DNA of 64,000 nucleotides from positions 31,087,099 to 31,151,098 of the forward strand of contig CM036658.1 of NCBI GenBank assembly GCA_020746105.1, in the 5' to 3' direction. Origin of the DNA: Trogon surrucura (Eukaryota > Chordata > Aves > Trogoniformes > Trogonidae). The translations under genes were made by a program, and so were the position numbers. A model generated the notes under the pieces. The model did not search any database. It was given only the letters and a program-made list of their open reading frames with translations, and had not been told where the DNA came from. Positions 1 to 7,722 of the stretch are shown here, one piece after another. Position 1 is the stretch's first letter. Every line of letters begins with the position of its first letter.

Positions 1-690
1 ACTATATATTTCATTGGAAGAAGTAAAATAAAATGTTGAACAGTAGTCCCTTCTTTAAACTCTACACAAGTGAATTATTTTTTATTCAGTTAAAAAAATG
101 GACAAAGTACATATGAGATAGAGCCCTTACAATTTTTTTTCCAGCACTGCGGTCATGGGCTTAACAATCCTAAGAGCAAATATGTCTAACATGATGTTCC
201 ACATCTGCAAAACCTGCTGATATCAAAAACGCCCACCTACAAAACGGAATTAATATCCAGAGTTTCAGCATGAGTTCACAGACTGCATATCAGAAATTGG
301 GCACACTCATATCCACTGCTCAGGAAAATTTATTGCATTTCCTCTCACCTACTCCTTCTTTCACTGTGTTATCCAATGCTAAATGTCTGTCTTCTGTTAC
401 AGAAACTACCTGTGAGGAAAAGTTATTTGTAAAAAGCATTTCACTCCCATGTGCCTGCACAGACCACCTGTAGCTAATGAGAAAACAGGGTTTGTCTTTT
501 GTTTGATTATTTGTTTGAATTTCCACCCTTATTTAAGAAATTAGTTAGGTCTCCAGAACAGTGAATGTCAAAGACACTGAAATGGGCAAATGGAAAAAAA
601 AATAGGGCAACAGAGTTTGCAGGAATTATGTTGTCAAAATAATTTGCTAGCTCTGAGATGTGAACCAGGGAGATTTTAAACAGAAAATAT
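1..690. other. Unassigned flank left of the provirus
   Basis: AT-rich sequence with only short chance reading frames on both strands. I see no repeat tail, no splice-flanked conserved frame and no RNA gene. It ends at the 5-bp duplication (atccc, 691-695) that marks the provirus insertion point. Confidence 0.5.
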
Positions 691-695
691 ATCCC
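691..695. repeat. Provirus target site duplication, left copy
   Basis: atccc immediately before the TG of the 5' LTR. It is identical to 6264-6268 after the CA of the 3' LTR, which fixes both outer ends of the provirus. Confidence 0.85.
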
Positions 696-1022
696 TGATG
701 GGAGGATTATAGAAAAATTAGCAGATGATTGTATTCAAACAGAGGTAAAGATACTGATTAATTACATGGATTGTTAAACTATTCTTTGATAGTAGTTGAG
801 CATTGTAGAAACCCACTGGAGCAGTTCAAGACCAGTTGATACCAGCTCCGCAGTTTGTATGGAAGCCCAAAGATGACTGAGTCTGCGCAAGGAACTAAAG
901 GTGAAAAGTGCATAGCGAGGAAGACTACGAGCCTTCCTCTAGAAGACCCCCAACGACCACCACCAGGAGGCACTAGGCAGGCACAGACAGGAGGAGATTA
1001 TGGAAATGACTCATTTTAATAT
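696..1022 (+). repeat. 5' LTR of the provirus, truncated (U3 only)
   Basis: Matches 5737-6063 of the 3' LTR almost base for base, starting at TGATGGGAGG, with about seven substitutions. The match stops abruptly after cattttaata; the roughly 200 bp that follow in the 3' LTR, including the AATAAA signal and the terminal CA, are missing here. R, U5 and the primer-binding site have therefore been lost. Because reverse transcription makes both LTRs identical, this deletion probably arose after integration, joining U3 straight to the gag leader. The 5' LTR cannot give a normal genomic transcript. Confidence 0.85.
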
Positions 1023-1271
1023 GGAATACGGGAGGAATCACTTGTCAGGTGGCTTGGACTTGAAAGTGCTTTCCTCAAACCCCTAACAGGTGTGTTAGGA
1101 ATTTGAGATAATTTAAGTAGTGTGTAAGACAGAGAATTTGATCTCTGACCTTTGGAATGTGTGGGAGGAAGGTTTGGAAAAAGTTGTAAAACTTTGTAAG
1201 AAACGGTTTGTGTGGAAGCTTGAGAAAAGACAGAAAAGCAAATAGTTGTAGATTTATAAAGATATTAAAAG
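1023..1271 (+). other. Provirus gag leader remnant
   Basis: About 250 bp between the truncated 5' LTR and the gag start codon. I see no tRNA-complementary primer-binding site at its left edge, as expected if the deletion that removed R and U5 also removed it. Packaging signals, if any, cannot be recognised by eye. Confidence 0.55.
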
Positions 1272-1703
1272 ATGGGTAACACTCAAGGAGAAATTTTGAA
1301 GAAAGGCCCCTTAGGCTGCATATTAGCACACTGGAAGGACATTAATGGGACAGGGGCCACAGAGATTAAAAAGACTCTTATTAAATATTGTAATCAGCGG
1401 TGGCCACTTTATAAACTGGAAAATGATGCCAAGTGGCCTCTTAACGGATCTTTAGAATATAACAATCTTATACAGCTGATGCTGTTTTTGTGGCAAGAAG
1501 GGAAATGGGATGAGGTTTCACATGTGGATACGTTTTTTGCTCTCCAAAATCATCCAGAGTGGCAGAGAGACTGTGGGATGGGCCCACCACAGGACCCCAT
1601 GGTGCTTGCATTAGAGAATAAAAATAATAAAGATCCCAAAGCCAAATTGAAGTGGTGTTGTTCGGCGTGCAGTACTGGCCAGAGATGCATTAGAACAAGG
1701 TAA
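1272..1703 (+). pseudogene. gag: ERV gag fragment: matrix domain
   Basis: Opens with MG at the first codons, the myristoylation site of retroviral matrix. The motif PLGCILAHWKD (residues about 13-23), the basic stretch IKK and the tryptophan-rich run LFLWQEGKWDEV follow the gammaretroviral matrix layout. The frame runs about 115 residues in good order and then shifts: from about residue 116 the translation becomes unrelated (cysteine and arginine rich) and ends at 1701-1703. The Gag sequence resumes in the +1 frame near 1690, so a small indel lies at about 1620-1690. In a working virus the matrix carries Gag to the plasma membrane; here it is a relic. Confidence 0.85.
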
Positions 1704-1704
1704 A

Positions 1705-2178
1705 GTGCATCAAACCTCAGAACAAGACTTAACAGATTTGTTTGCACCCCCTCCTCGACCACAGGAACAAGATGTAGACTCAGATACCACTCCTACCGCC
1801 CTGGACAGCCCTGTAGCCTCCCATACTAGACAAAAATGCGCCTCAGTAATTTTACAAGTGCCCCTCCAAGAGGCAGTAAGGTCTGACGGTGGAATAATGT
1901 TAATTAAAGTGCGTTTTTCCACTACTAATTTAGGAGAATGGAAAAGGGTTGCCAAGGATTACAGGAGCGATCCAGTGATGGTATCTAAACGCTTTCAGTT
2001 CACAGTGAAACAGTATAACCCTGATTGGAACGAGCAACAGAAAACAGAATTTTTGGTTGACACAAGGGCAACGTATTCGATTTTAAATCAAGCATTGATA
2101 CCTTTGAGAAAAGATTGTACCACAGTAACAGGGGCAACTGGCCAAAGTGAAAAGGCGTATTTCTGCAAACAATTATAA
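1705..2178 (+). pseudogene. gag-pro: ERV gag capsid start joined to protease (internal deletion)
   Basis: Residues 1-50 are an acidic, proline-rich linker (including APPPRPQEQD). Residues about 50-115 match the start of gamma-type capsid: PLQEAVRSDGG, then the FSTTNLGEWKR motif. At about residue 113 capsid stops and protease begins (EFLVDTRATYSILN), so most of capsid and all of nucleocapsid are missing, yet the frame is kept. The protease catalytic triplet reads DTR (2059-2067) where aspartic proteases need DTG, so it should be inactive. A stop at 2176-2178 truncates the protease. Whether the deletion was already present in the mobilised copy or arose later cannot be told here. Confidence 0.8.
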
Positions 2179-2341
2179 ATTGAGACAGCAATGGGACATA
2201 CACAAATTCTTGTATATGCCCAACTCACCAAAAGGCCCTTTTGGGAAAGGATTTATTGGAACAGTTGGGTGTGAAAACTACATTTAAAAGTGGGGAAATT
2301 ACTCTGGAGATAAAGGACCAACAGTATATCCAGATACTGAG

Positions 2342-2632
2342 TCATTTTTAACTAGTTTTCCCACAGAGGGAAAGATTGCTGAGGAAATTCTGAACCAAGT
2401 ATATCCCAGGGTTTGGGCTACTGATGTACCTGGAAAAGAGAAAAATGCTCCACCTGTTGAAGTTAGACTTAAGGAGGGTAGAAAACCGGTAAGAATTAAA
2501 CAATATCCTTTGAAGAAGGAAGACAGGGAAGGAATTCGGCCAGTTATAGAGAAGTTTTTACAGTTAGGATTAGTAAAGGAATGTGAGTCTAACTTTTGCT
2601 CATTCGTAAACCTGACGGGTCATATCAGGTAG
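2342..2632 (+). pseudogene. pol: ERV reverse transcriptase N-terminal segment
   Basis: An open stretch without its own ATG. It carries the gamma-type RT entry motif VWATDVPGKEKNAPPVEV, then the basic KPVRIKQYPL and the fingers segment KFLQLGLVKECES. It ends at the stop 2630-2632. The downstream RT continues in the next frame from about 2596, so a single-base-scale frameshift lies between 2596 and 2632. Between the protease (ends 2178) and here, the linker is degraded and crosses stops. Confidence 0.8.
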
Positions 2633-2892
2633 TTCAGGACTTGATAGCAATAAACAAAATAACTGAGGACCTCCATCCAGTGGTAGCGAATCCGTATACT
2701 TTGCTAACCGTATTAACACCCGAATTAGCTTGCTTTATTGTTTTAGATCTAAAGGACATCTTCTTTTGCCTCCCCCTCCACAAAGCCAGCCAAAAATTGT
2801 TCGCATTTGAATGGGAAAATCCCAAAAGTGGATTCAAAACTCAGCTCACTTGGACTGTGTTACCACAAGGGTTTAAAAACAGCCCTACCATT
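2596..2892 (+). pseudogene. pol: ERV reverse transcriptase palm segment, cut by a SINE
   Basis: Contains the RT motifs [14 protein letters not shown], the palm strand [13 protein letters not shown] (the first catalytic aspartates lie here) and [12 protein letters not shown]. The match ends exactly where the SINE begins (about 2895). The continuation of the same protein resumes after the SINE at 3079 with GKQLAKDLE. Compared with the family, the residue after VLDLKD is intact, but the frame is separated from the rest of the enzyme. Confidence 0.85.
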
Positions 2893-3077
2893 TTTAGCTC
2901 AGTGGGTTGAGCGTGGTGCTTGAAACACCGAAGGTCGTGGGTTCGATTCCCGTTCGGTTCTCACGTGTTGCCTGACCTAGTTGAGAGGTGGCGTCCCTGC
3001 CCACAACAGGGAGGTTGGATTAAAATGATCTCTAAGGTCCCTTCCAACCCAGACCATTCTATGATGGTGATGATTTT
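2890..3077 (+). mobile_element. tRNA-Ile-like SINE with CR1 tail (TguSINE1-like)
   Basis: Body 2895-3072, flanked by a short duplication atttt (2890-2894 and 3073-3077). The head resembles tRNA-Ile, with an A box TAGCTCAGTGGGTTGAG (from about 2895), GAGCGTGGTGCT, and a perfect B box GGTTCGATTCC (2940-2950). The first few tRNA bases are missing. A unique middle part includes GGCGTCCCTGCCC. The tail from about 3010 (ttggattaaaatgatctc, then ccttccaaccca and attctatga) is the CR1 3' end, so CR1 enzymes probably mobilised it. This architecture matches the tRNA-Ile/CR1 SINE known from zebra finch (TguSINE1); identification is from memory of that architecture. It is not a tRNA gene: the acceptor stem is incomplete and the anticodon arm is altered. 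Confidence 0.85.
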
Positions 3078-3078
3078 C

Positions 3079-3561
3079 GGCAAACAACTGGCAAAGGACT
3101 TAGAATCCTGGGAAGCCCCGTCTGAGGAAGGAAGAATATTACAGTACGTGGACGACATTTTAATTGCCACTAAGACAGAAGATGATTGCAAGACTTGGAC
3201 GAAACACCTTGAATGGAACGGAGAGGCTATACGAGCCTTTGAGCAACTGAAGAAAGCTCTAATGTCTACTCCTGCCCTGGGACTTCCAGATGTAAGTAAG
3301 CCGTTTTTTCTATTCTCCCATAAGAAACAAGGGATTGCCTTGGGAATACTAGCACAAGACCTGGGCCCATATCAACGAGCAGTTGCCTGCTTTTCTAAAC
3401 AGCTAGATTCAACTTCGAAAGGCTGGCCTGGATGTCTGCAAGTGGTCACAACTGTGATACTGAACACACAAGAAGCTCGAAAATTTATCCTGGGACAGAA
3501 GATGACTATTTTGGTGTCCCACATGGTATCAGCAGTGCTAGAGGCAAAGGGTGGGCATTGA
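3079..3561 (+). pseudogene. pol: ERV RT active-site and connection segment
   Basis: Resumes after the SINE with GKQLAKDLESW, then the catalytic box YVDD (3145-3156) in LQYVDDILIAT. Only about 15 residues separate it from AIRAFEQLKKALMSTPALGLPD, a connection-domain motif normally far downstream, so most of the thumb domain is deleted. The connection continues with FLFSHKKQGIALGILAQDLGP and AVACFSKQLDS, then stops at 3559-3561. The YVDD itself is intact. A working RT needs the thumb to grip template and primer, so this copy is dead. Confidence 0.85.
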
Positions 3562-3743
3562 CTTTCTCCACAATGGTTTCTCAAGTATCAGGCTATACTA
3601 GTAGAGCAAGATTATGTAGAGATCACAGTCACTAATATTGTCAACCCAGCCTCTTTCCTCAGTGGGAACACTGGAGAACCGGTACACCACAACTGTCTGG
3701 AAACAATTGAAGCAACGTATGCAAGTTGTCCGGATTAAAAAGA
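3562..3743 (+). pseudogene. pol: ERV RT to RNase H linker, degraded
   Basis: Homologous linker sequence is still visible (for example an LSPQWFLKYQAILVEQD-like run just after 3561), but it has frameshifts and no continuous frame into RNase H. It bridges the connection domain and the RNase H start at about 3744. Confidence 0.55.
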
Positions 3744-4286
3744 CAGCCAGTGGAAGATGGGACCAACTGGTTTACAGATGGGAGCAGCTATGTTCTGAGT
3801 GGTAAAAGAATAATAGAATCGGGACCTTTGCCTATGAACACTTCTGCAAAGAAGGCAGAAATAATTGCCCTGACCCACGCTTTGGAATTAGCCCGAGACA
3901 AAGTTGTGAATATTTATACGGACTCAAAATACGCTTTCAGGGTTGTACATGCATGTGGAGCAATATGGAAAGAGAGAGGACTATTGAATTCTCAAGGAAA
4001 GAACATTAAGCATGCAGAAGAAATCCTACAACTGTTGGATGCAGTACAACTCCCCAAGAAGGTGGCAATTATGCACATTAAGGCACACCAAAAAGTGAGC
4101 TCAGAACTAGAAAAAGGAAATGAGCTGGAGGATAGAGAGGCAAAACAGACAGTTAAAATGGAAATAAAATTGGAAGGAGCCTTGATCCCAGATGAAAAAA
4201 TCTCTTTAGAAGAGAAGCCCAGGTATTTTAAGGAGGATCGAAAACTTATTACAGATTTGGAGGGATCTTACAACAAAGAGGGGTAG
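3744..4286 (+). pseudogene. pol: ERV RNase H domain
   Basis: The frame carries FTDGSSYV (first catalytic Asp codon at 3777-3779), then KKAEIIALTHAL (catalytic Glu), NIYTDSKYAF (second Asp) and the C-terminal HIKAHQK with GNELEDREAK (last Asp). The four acidic positions therefore look preserved and the domain is close to full length. It removes the RNA strand during reverse transcription in working viruses. The frame ends at a stop at 4284-4286, just before integrase, so it is separated from it. Confidence 0.85.
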
Positions 4287-4299
4287 GCTCGCACCCCCC

Positions 4300-4526
4300 A
4301 AGGGAAGTTAATCATTCCCTCTTGTTTAACTTGGCATTTGATAAGGGAAGAACATAAGAAAGGACACTGGGGAGCAGACACCTTATATAAACATTTAATT
4401 AAAGAAATCATTGTTAGGAATGTATACACAACTGTAAGGCAAGTGACTCAGCAATGTGACCTATGCCTCCAGACTAATCCCAAGAGTACACCCAAAAACA
4501 GAGGTCAGCCGAATTGGGAGAGGTAA
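4300..4526 (+). pseudogene. pol: ERV integrase zinc-binding (HHCC) domain
   Basis: Shows the histidine pair in REEHKKGHWG and the cysteine pair in QQCDLCLQTNP, the HHCC zinc finger that integrases use to multimerise and hold DNA ends. It ends at the stop 4524-4526. The catalytic core continues in a different frame that is open from 4456, so a frameshift lies between about 4500 and 4526. Confidence 0.85.
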
Positions 4527-4989
4527 TGGGGCTGGGCAACAATGGCAGATTGATTTTACAGAACTCCCAAGAAAAGGGGGCTATCGATACTTATTGGTGT
4601 TAACTGATACCTTTTCAGGTTGGCCAGAAGCATTTCCTACCAGGACAGCCAAGGCACAAGAAGTAACTAAAGCATTAACACGAGAAATAATACTGCGTTT
4701 TGGGGTCCCGACAAATATATCTTCAGACAGAGGGCCTCATTTTACCTCACAAGTGGTACAACAAGTTAGCCAATATTTGGGTATAGACTGGCAGCTTCAC
4801 ATCCTGTACCACCCCGAGTCAAGTGGTCAAGTAGAAAAGATGAATCACTTAATTAAACAGCAAATTGTGAAGCTGGGGCAAGAGGCTAATTTAGCATGGC
4901 CCCAGTCTCTACCTCTGGCTCTCCTGCGAATAAGGACTAAGCCGAGAGCAAAAGAAGGGTTAAATCCTTTTGAGACCTTGCATGGATGA
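4513..4989 (+). pseudogene. pol: ERV integrase catalytic core
   Basis: All three catalytic acids are present. The first Asp is in WQIDFTEL (codon 4552-4554), the second Asp in SSDRGPHF (4726-4728) and the Glu in SSGQVEKMN (4834-4836). The second Asp and Glu are separated by 35 residues, the D,D(35)E signature that cuts and joins DNA. The core is about full length and is the best preserved domain of the provirus. A stop (4987-4989) follows NPFETLHG, inside the conserved link to the C-terminal domain. Confidence 0.9.
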
Positions 4990-5355
4990 CCCTATGGGGT
5001 ACGGAAAGAGATGTCCACACAAGTTGGGGAAAAAATAATGACTTCTTATACGGTAGCATTGGCCAAGCAGCTTAAAAGCATTGAAAAATGTATAATGGGA
5101 GCTCAGGTTAGAAGTCTAGATGGACCTGTACATAATATACAACCTGGAAATTATGTATATGTTAAGTCTCTTACAGAAAAGGCCTTCGAACCGAGATAGA
5201 AAGGATCATTTCAAGTGTTTCTCATTTCATTTACAGGGATTAGAATCAAAGAACAAGGTGCTTGGATTCATCATACAAGGGTGAAAAAGGCTCTCCAACC
5301 ATCATGCAAGGTTACCCAGGTGCAACCTGGAAGGTTACATTTTACCCGGTCCTGA
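4990..5355 (+). pseudogene. pol: ERV integrase C-terminal domain
   Basis: Same reading frame from about 5011 to the natural-looking stop at 5353-5355, broken by a TAG at 5197-5199. Before it stand GNYVYVKSLTEKAFEPR and after it GSFQVFL and IHHTRVKKALQP, the typical gamma integrase SH3-like end (DNA binding). In related proviruses the position of the internal stop is a sense codon. The downstream env start is not recognisable. Confidence 0.8.
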
Positions 5356-5506
5356 TAAAGTTTGTTGGTTAATAAAGCAGAGTATTTGGGAAAAGACTCA
5401 AATACTGCATACAATCATCAGAGACGATATCTCATGGGGATTCCAAGAAATGTGGGAGAAACTTACCTCTTAGCTCCCTAGCTTAGCTTAGTTAAAGACA
5501 TTAATC

Positions 5507-5656
5507 ATGACATTGTTAGGTGTCCCGATTTTGGGGATACTGATTTTTATCATCATTAAGTGTTTTCTTTGTTTTTGTCAGAATACCAGAGATGCTTATA
5601 GTACCTGGAAGAAACACCAGCTGAGGCAAAGACTTGAATCAAATAGGTATTTTTAA
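5507..5656 (+). pseudogene. env: ERV env remnant: transmembrane anchor and cytoplasmic tail
   Basis: A 49-residue frame starting at an internal Met. A hydrophobic run (LLGVPILGILIFIIIKCF) is followed by a Cys-rich juncture and a basic tail (TWKKHQLRQRLE) ending at a stop, about 70 bp before the polypurine tract. This is the shape and position of the end of a gammaretroviral TM subunit. No surface subunit, furin site or fusion peptide can be found between pol (ends 5355) and here, so nearly all of env is deleted. The start codon is not the natural one. Confidence 0.65.
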
Positions 5657-5722
5657 AGAATGTTAGAGAGGGAAACACTGTATTAGAGATAGGACTATAG
5701 TAAAAGAATTTACAAACTTTTT

Positions 5723-5736
5723 AGAAAAGGGGGAAC
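5723..5736 (+). promoter_or_regulatory. Polypurine tract
   Basis: agaaaagggggaac lies directly before the 3' LTR. It is the RNase H-resistant primer for plus-strand DNA synthesis and confirms the left edge of the LTR at 5737. Confidence 0.85.
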
Positions 5737-6263
5737 TGATGGGAGGATTATAGAAAAATTAGCAGATGATTGTATTCAAACAGAGGTAAAGACACTGATT
5801 AATTACATGGATTGTTAAGCTATTCTTTGATAGTAGTTGAGCATTGTAGAAACCCACTGGAGCAGTTCAAGACCAGTTGATACCAGCTCTGCAGTTTGAA
5901 TGGAAGCCCAGAGATGACTGAGTCTGCGCAAGGAACTAAAGGTGAAAAGTGCATAGCGAGGAAGACTACGAGCCTTCCTCTAGAAGACCCCCAACGACCA
6001 CCACCAGAAGGCACTAGGCAGGCACAGACAGGAGAAGATTATGGAAATGACTCATTTTAATACAAAGCGGGACAGGTTATGCATATGTATAGGCGTATTG
6101 CGAAACTTTATGAATATGTAACACTTTAATGTATATAGTCAAGACAGGTGCCGCATTGAGGTACGCATGGCTTTGACGGATGACCGAACGTGCGTCCAGC
6201 ACTGAGAATAAACATACCTACTTTACAATCTAACTGATTGTGGAGTCTGCATTCCGCAAGTCA
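5737..6263 (+). repeat. 3' LTR of the provirus, complete
   Basis: Starts TGATGGGAGG and ends in CA just before atccc; length 527 bp. U3 (first about 326 bp) is shared with the 5' LTR. The remaining 200 bp, present only here, contain the poly(A) signal AATAAA at 6207-6212 and the U5 end. This is the only complete LTR of the element. Confidence 0.9.
6207..6212 (+). terminator. LTR polyadenylation signal
   Basis: AATAAA in the 3' LTR about 50 bp before its end, as expected for an R-region poly(A) signal. The 5' LTR lacks the equivalent. Confidence 0.65.
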
Positions 6264-6268
6264 ATCCC
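6264..6268. repeat. Provirus target site duplication, right copy
   Basis: atccc, identical to 691-695. Confidence 0.85.
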
Positions 6269-6694
6269 CACACAGCAAATTCAGACTCCAGTCTTGATTT
6301 GCCAGCAGGAGGATTCTGGTTGCTCTAAGCACCTCCTGAAATTCTCTATAACTGTTCTTTGACAAACCCTTCTTCTCCAGCAGCAAGCACAGTACTGGTG
6401 ATATTCCACCTGCATTCTCACTTGTTGCTGATGAGGCAAGGAAAACTACTAGAAATTGTCTAGTTTTGTGGAGGAAAGAATGTGATAAAACATATAACAA
6501 CAGTGCATCTTACCTGTATCATCTGTGAGGGGTAAGTAGGTTTTAGTTTTGTGTGTTACAATGAAACTTCAAACTGTATTAATGAATGTTATGTGAGATG
6601 TTACTGATAATAGTGATGTGTAATGACCTTAAAATCCAACTTTCTTCATTTAAATCTCTGCAGAGATGTGAAGAGAGGCCATTGGCTTCCTCAT
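6269..6694. other. Unassigned spacer
   Basis: Sequence between the provirus and the next LTR remnant. No repeat tail or coding-like frame is recognised. Confidence 0.4.
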
Positions 6695-7010
6695 GATTTA
6701 ACCCCAGCCGTAAACTGACCACCGTGCAGCCACTCACTCATTCCTCCCCCTCAGTGGGACGGACAGGAGAATCAGGAAAAAAAAAGTAAATCTCAAGAGT
6801 CAAGATAAGAACAGTTTAAGAACTAAAACAATATGAAATATTATTTTCCTAAGGAGAAGGAAGAGAAAAAGGAGAAGAAGGAGATAGAGAAGGAGATAGA
6901 GAAAGAGAAGGTTAAGAAAAGAAATATAAAGCATAAAGAGAGATAAACTGAAACTCAGGAAAAAGACAAGTTATGCACAATGTAGGTGCTCACCACCTGT
7001 GATCCACCCT
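6695..7010 (-). repeat. Diverged avian ERV LTR fragment
   Basis: The left edge resembles the reverse complement of a common bird LTR end: tttaaccccagccgtaaactg, then a cagccactcactcattcctcccc block, gagaatcagg, and tcaagataagaacagttta. The end motif and order are the same as in the remnant at 19964-20275. The middle (6850-6930) has degenerated into a purine-rich (GGAGAA) run. The right limit is uncertain; 7010-7230 contains a weak echo (tcctcagtgggatgagca). Orientation is inferred from the family's TATA-like and ATTAAA elements. Confidence 0.55.
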
Positions 7011-7230
7011 TCCCCTAGAAGACTGCATTATGAGGTGGGGTAACTGCAGGAACAAACCACACCGCTTGTAAAGAAAAACTGAGGTTGCTCTCCTCAGTGG
7101 GATGAGCACAGTGGGGAGAATCGCAATTTTTGTACTGCAACTCTTTCACAGCCTGTACAGATATGCTCACAACAACCGTAGCCCTTGTCCCAGCACCACA
7201 GGCACATAGCACAGGACAGGGACTCACCAG

Positions 7231-7722
7231 TCACTTTGTCAAAGGCCAGGATGGCAGATGGTTTCACTGCACCACCTTCACCTTGGGTTCTGTCTAATGT
7301 GAGGTGCTGAACATCCCTGGATATGTTCCCCAGGTGTGGTCCTTGTTGCCATTATTTTAACTATTTCTTGCTTTCTAACCAAGAGGTTCCAAATAAAACA
7401 CAAGTAGGCATCTATCCACAAGGCCAATCTCTTCCACTTTCTCCAGATTTAAAGCGATCTAGCAGTTGTTACCTGCGATACTACTGCCTTCTGTCTTCCT
7501 GCCCCAAAAATGCTACAAAGACATAAAGTTTTAAAAAATTCATTGGTGCTTCTCTCTTTCTTTTCCTAACATTCCTAAACCTCTAAACCAAGGCAGATAG
7601 GGCTCAGATCTTGGTTAGCAGTGCTTTCAGGTGGGTCTCCACCATGCCAAGGGTCTGTGCTTCTTTGTTCTTGCAGTATGTACAAGGACCATCTTATCAC
7701 TGAGAGCTGGGCAAATGTATTT
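7231..7722. other. Unassigned spacer
   Basis: I see nothing recognisable here between the LTR remnant and the first CR1. Confidence 0.4.

Larger units (their letters stand above)
691..6268 (+). mobile_element. Defective class I (gammaretrovirus-like) endogenous provirus
   Basis: A complete insertion: the 5-bp duplication atccc occurs at 691-695 and again at 6264-6268, directly flanking a TG start (696) and a CA end (6263). The order is LTR, gag, pro, RT, RNase H, integrase, env remnant, polypurine tract, LTR. The matrix start (MGNTQGE), the protease, RT, RNase H and integrase motifs, and the order gag-pro-pol followed by an env tail on the same strand point to a gamma-like ERV. All coding regions are broken by frameshifts, stops and internal deletions, and env is nearly gone, so it cannot make virus. 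The two LTRs differ at about 7 of roughly 326 aligned positions by my eye count, so the integration is fairly young. A SINE was inserted into RT later (2895-3072). Confidence 0.9.

Noticed and set aside
820..973. Small frames repeated at 779-973 and 5820-6014
   Set aside because: They are identical because they lie in the two LTRs; no evidence of an LTR-encoded protein.
2895..2968. A functional tRNA-Ile gene
   Set aside because: The acceptor stem is incomplete, the anticodon arm is changed and a CR1 tail follows, so it is a SINE head.
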